Source of the DNA: Akkermansiaceae bacterium UBA956
GTDB taxonomy: Bacteria; Verrucomicrobiota; Verrucomicrobiia; Verrucomicrobiales; Akkermansiaceae
Assembly (NCBI GenBank): GCA_002293145.1
Contig: DBCO01000010.1
Coordinates: 1 to 64,000 of the forward strand
Length of the DNA: 64,000 nt
Reading direction: 5' to 3'
Made by a program: the position numbers and the translations under genes. Within the stretch, counting starts at the first letter, position 1. Every line of letters starts with the position of its first letter. The notes beneath the pieces were generated by a model. That model worked only from the letters and a program-made list of their open reading frames with translations, searched no databases and was not told the origin of the DNA. Positions 61,776 through 64,000 of the stretch are shown one piece after another.

Positions 61776-61809
61776 AAATGGGGTCAGTCCTTAAATGGGG
61801 TCAGTCCTT
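61776..61809. repeat. Perfect 17-bp tandem repeat AAATGGGGTCAGTCCTT
   Basis: The unit occurs twice head to tail (61776-61792 and 61793-61809). GGGGTCAG-type sequences occur near RAYT-like genes in many bacteria, so it may be a relic of REP activity. No gene lies in this gap. Confidence 0.6.
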
Positions 61810-61918
61810 GGATATGAGTATTTTTACAAAAAACAAACTCTGGGTGTAAGCTATAAAAAGCCTCGCGAAGGGACCTTCACTCTGCTAAGGAATGAATAAG
61901 CCCTGCGGGAATGTAATT

Positions 61919-62212
61919 ATGAGCACCAAAGAAAATAGAGTCTGCCCGAAGCTACGAGATGCCTGCATTTTTACGTTGATCGTTCAGTTGTTTTTGTTGG
62001 CGATCACCAACTTAGCAACAGATGGCGGTCACATCGGGCAGATCTGCCTCTTTGCGGTGGCGGGTTTTAGCAGCTATCCGATCTCCGCATTGATTTTCCG
62101 GCCGAGGTCGCCAACGTCTGTGGATCTCATTCTAATCCCCTCAGGCATTCTTATCGTTTACCCGCTGACCTTTTTTCTAGCAGATTTTGTCTGGGATCTT
62201 CGTGGGTTTTAG
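61919..62212 (+). CDS. Small membrane protein, unknown function
   Basis: The 97-residue protein has three hydrophobic stretches (CIFTLIVQLFLLAIT, ICLFAVAGFSSYPISALIF, VDLILIPSGILIVYPLTFFLADFVW). ATG 61892 would give 9 residues more. I recognise no family. It precedes a DUF2007-like gene on the same strand. Confidence 0.5.
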   Translation: MSTKENRVCPKLRDACIFTLIVQLFLLAITNLATDGGHIGQICLFAVAGFSSYPISALIFRPRSPTSVDLILIPSGILIVYPLTFFLADFVWDLRGF

Positions 62213-62276
62213 CTGGTGGCAATGCAATTTTTTGATTAGCTTCAGGAAACCCCATTGTGATAATCAAAAAAATGTC

Positions 62277-62603
62277 ATGAAAGAATTATTTCGAGAGCGC
62301 GATTTTACGCGGGTGGCATACTTTCGTGGTGTGCTAGAGAATCTGGGCATTGCTACGATCATCCGCAATGAGTATTTGACCTGTTCGGGTTTAGCGGAGA
62401 TCCCGATACCAGAATTTTTCCCAGCATTGTGTGTGATGGATGATACCGATTACGAACGCGCGGTGGTCATCATTCGGGAGCATTTGCAGTCGCAAAAATC
62501 ATCACTCGTGGACGAAGAAAAACCTTGTGCCGCCTGTGGCGAAATGAACCCAGAAAATTTTGAAACCTGCTGGTCTTGCGGCCATTTGTTCGAAGGCTCG
62601 TAA
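62277..62603 (+). CDS. DUF2007-like protein with C-terminal zinc ribbon
   Basis: The 108-residue protein has the DUF2007 pattern ELFRERDFTRVAYFRGVLENLGIATIIRNEYL...DYERAVVIIREHL. It then has a zinc-ribbon tail CAACGEMNPENFETCWSCG with four Cys. DUF2007 proteins are small cytoplasmic proteins of unknown role; a zinc ribbon suggests binding to protein or nucleic acid. ATG 62277 is chosen because the frame upstream overlaps the previous gene. Confidence 0.75.
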   Translation: MKELFRERDFTRVAYFRGVLENLGIATIIRNEYLTCSGLAEIPIPEFFPALCVMDDTDYERAVVIIREHLQSQKSSLVDEEKPCAACGEMNPENFETCWSCGHLFEGS

Positions 62604-63045
62604 TGCGGCGAGGGACCGATCTCGAGGTCGTTCATCATTTGGAAAGCGTTCACGTCGGAAGATACCCCGCTCCCGCCGCTCTGAATGAGCAGGCGAAATT
62701 CCGTGAGAAAGGAGGGGAGACCCTGGGCTGCGGCGTAGTGGCGCACGGCTACACTAATTTTCACCGAGTGAAAATGCGGGCCGAACAGGATCATAATAAT
62801 ACGGCAGAAAAGAAAAGGAATGAAACTTTCCACGTCGGCATTGCCTGTATCAGGTACGCGGGGTTTTCTTTCCGTGCGGAAAAATCTCGGTCAGCCGATC
62901 GTCAGCCGCCCGTATCGCCCATTAGCATGGAGGAAAATGAATGCTTTTTAAGAAAGATCGAGATCAGGAAAATAGTGGCAAATTTATGAGAATCGCCCCC
63001 CACTGGGCAATTTTGTTGCGGTAAGCGGGCGCAAAAGTATCACGC
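62604..63045. other. Gene-free gap of 442 bases
   Basis: Two open frames exist here on opposite strands (about 140 and 130 codons), but neither resembles a protein I know and neither has a convincing start. I see no terminator, tRNA or clear repeat. It may hold decayed coding sequence. Confidence 0.4.
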
Positions 63046-64000
63046 TCATTTTTTGTTAGAATGTTTCCACCCGTCGACTTTTGTTTCCTCATGCACGCCG
63101 CAGGTGAATTTCAGTGGCGCTGCGAGCCCGGCTTGCGGATGCGCATAGCCGTTTTGGTAGCGATGTTCATCCGTGATTCCTTGCCAGCGGTTTCCTTTGA
63201 CAGTTGATTTGCCGCTAGCATCATTGCGAAAGAGCGGGCGTGTGGTGTCGAGACATTCGATGATGTTATTCTCGAAGCGAAAGGTGGGAAAATCACAGCT
63301 TTCATGAAAACCAAATAGACCTTCGTTGCGTTTGTTGCCGGTGGGCCGCACGATGATGTGATTGTTGCGCACGGTGAGATTGTTATAGGGTTCATTAATC
63401 CAGATCACACCACGACCAGGATTGTTGACGAGGTTGTTGTGAAACAGCGCCGGGCCAGCGGCGGCGGCTTGGCCGAAGCCCGAGATCAGATTGCCGTGGT
63501 CTTTTTGGGAATCGAAGTCGAACAGGTTATGGTCGATCTCAACGCCATTGCGCACAAACTCGATCGAGTAGCTGTCGCGAAACAAATTGTGATGGATGTG
63601 AAAGGTCCGACCACTTTTCGGCACCGGACCACCGGCGTGCTTGGGGATCGAAACCGTGCCATGCAGGACGTTGTGGGAGATCTCCACATCTTCGTCGCCT
63701 TCAAAGGGGAACTCGATGGAAAAATTGGTCTCTATGGTGTTGTGTTGGATTTTGAGGCGTCGGCCTTCGCGCCCTTTAATGCCATAATAATGTTCGTTCG
63801 GTGCGGTCTTGGTGTGGAGAAATCGATTGTGCGAAATTTCCGTATCCGAGATCCAGATGGCAAAAATGCCGCCGCCCGTGATGCCGCCTTTCAAGCCTGG
63901 TTCGCCATTTTCCCAACGCTGTCCAGCATCGCGAAACACGCAGTCGTGGATCTTCGATTTGCTGGTGATGTAAGTGCGCAATCCGCAATACTGGAAGTCG
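63046..64000 (-). CDS. Right-handed beta-helix repeat protein, N-terminus beyond the window
   Basis: The frame is open to the end of the window, so the gene begins past base 64000; about 318 residues are visible. They form parallel beta-helix coils with repeated short strands ending in Asn or His: DTEISHNRFLH, LKIQHNTIETN, DVEISHNVLHG, FHIHHNLFRDS, VEIDHNLFDFD, ALFHNNLVNN, LTVRNNHIIV, FRFENNIIEC. This is typical of pectate-lyase-like or other polysaccharide-acting secreted proteins. The active site and signal are not visible. Confidence 0.8.
   Translation of the reverse strand, partial: DFQYCGLRTYITSKSKIHDCVFRDAGQRWENGEPGLKGGITGGGIFAIWISDTEISHNRFLHTKTAPNEHYYGIKGREGRRLKIQHNTIETNFSIEFPFEGDEDVEISHNVLHGTVSIPKHAGGPVPKSGRTFHIHHNLFRDSYSIEFVRNGVEIDHNLFDFDSQKDHGNLISGFGQAAAAGPALFHNNLVNNPGRGVIWINEPYNNLTVRNNHIIVRPTGNKRNEGLFGFHESCDFPTFRFENNIIECLDTTRPLFRNDASGKSTVKGNRWQGITDEHRYQNGYAHPQAGLAAPLKFTCGVHEETKVDGWKHSNKK

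Noticed and set aside
62576..62989. A 137-codon frame after the DUF2007 gene
   Set aside because: It overlaps that gene and has no recognisable domain.
1..64000. CRISPR arrays, rRNA genes, further tRNAs, prophage or integrase genes
   Set aside because: I read both strands for the repeats and signatures and saw none beyond the items listed.

Overview
The window is bacterial chromosome of medium GC with dense, mostly housekeeping gene content. I read it as Verrucomicrobiota. The strongest direct clue is the box in front of lexA (20037-20050), TGTTC-N4-GAACA, the LexA motif reported for that phylum. Supporting clues are a DUF1080 protein, a PEP-CTERM protein, a secreted xylose-isomerase-like protein and several small proteins of verrucomicrobial type. 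I could not search a database, so the assignment is an inference.

Layout. 0-9 kb: DUF151 nuclease, TerC/Alx transporter, pseudouridine synthase, a CN-hydrolase (Lnt-like), a secreted zinc peptidase, tRNA-Thr(CGT), rnhB-yraN and a TPR protein. 9-15 kb, minus strand: aspartate kinase, a GGCT-like protein and nusA-infB-rbfA, with a terminator-like hairpin in the nusA leader. 15-20 kb: a REP-associated (RAYT) transposase with its own hairpin, then a minus-strand set (GAF, KhpB/Jag-like, DoxX, thioesterase, Tat-exported ADO-like thiol dioxygenase). 20-25 kb: lexA, a phosphatase, creBC and the wreck of an FAD oxidoreductase gene. 25-32 kb: a frameshifted PEP-CTERM subtilase, an MFS transporter, and an operon of a CxxCH lipoprotein, a DUF58 protein and a transglutaminase.

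32-38 kb is the most interesting part. A gene-free stretch of about 1.1 kb carries two exact DnaA boxes. It is followed by rplU-rpmA, tsaE, a TPR/SDR/lipoprotein operon and mnmG. Two perfect 16-bp parS palindromes lie there, one inside mnmG and one just upstream of it, and gene direction switches near 38.2 kb. Together these suggest an origin-proximal, ParB-bound region.

38-43 kb: the pyruvate dehydrogenase genes (E1 alpha, E1 beta, E2) with a small lipoprotein-like gene between them. 43-50 kb: an AT-rich secreted protein of unknown function, alanine racemase, an isomerase-like protein, a HAD phosphatase, an orphan metal-type ABC ATPase and a carotenoid desaturase. 50-55 kb: assimilatory sulfate reduction, cysJ-cysI-cysH, with a good sigma-70-type promoter before cysJ. 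55-60 kb: DUF1080 protein and phosphate signalling pstB-phoU-phoB-phoR without pstSCA. 60-64 kb: a VTT-domain membrane protein, short recO, heme O synthase, small proteins, and a right-handed beta-helix protein that runs off the window.

Several short repeat families are scattered between genes, and three genes look frameshifted or decayed.
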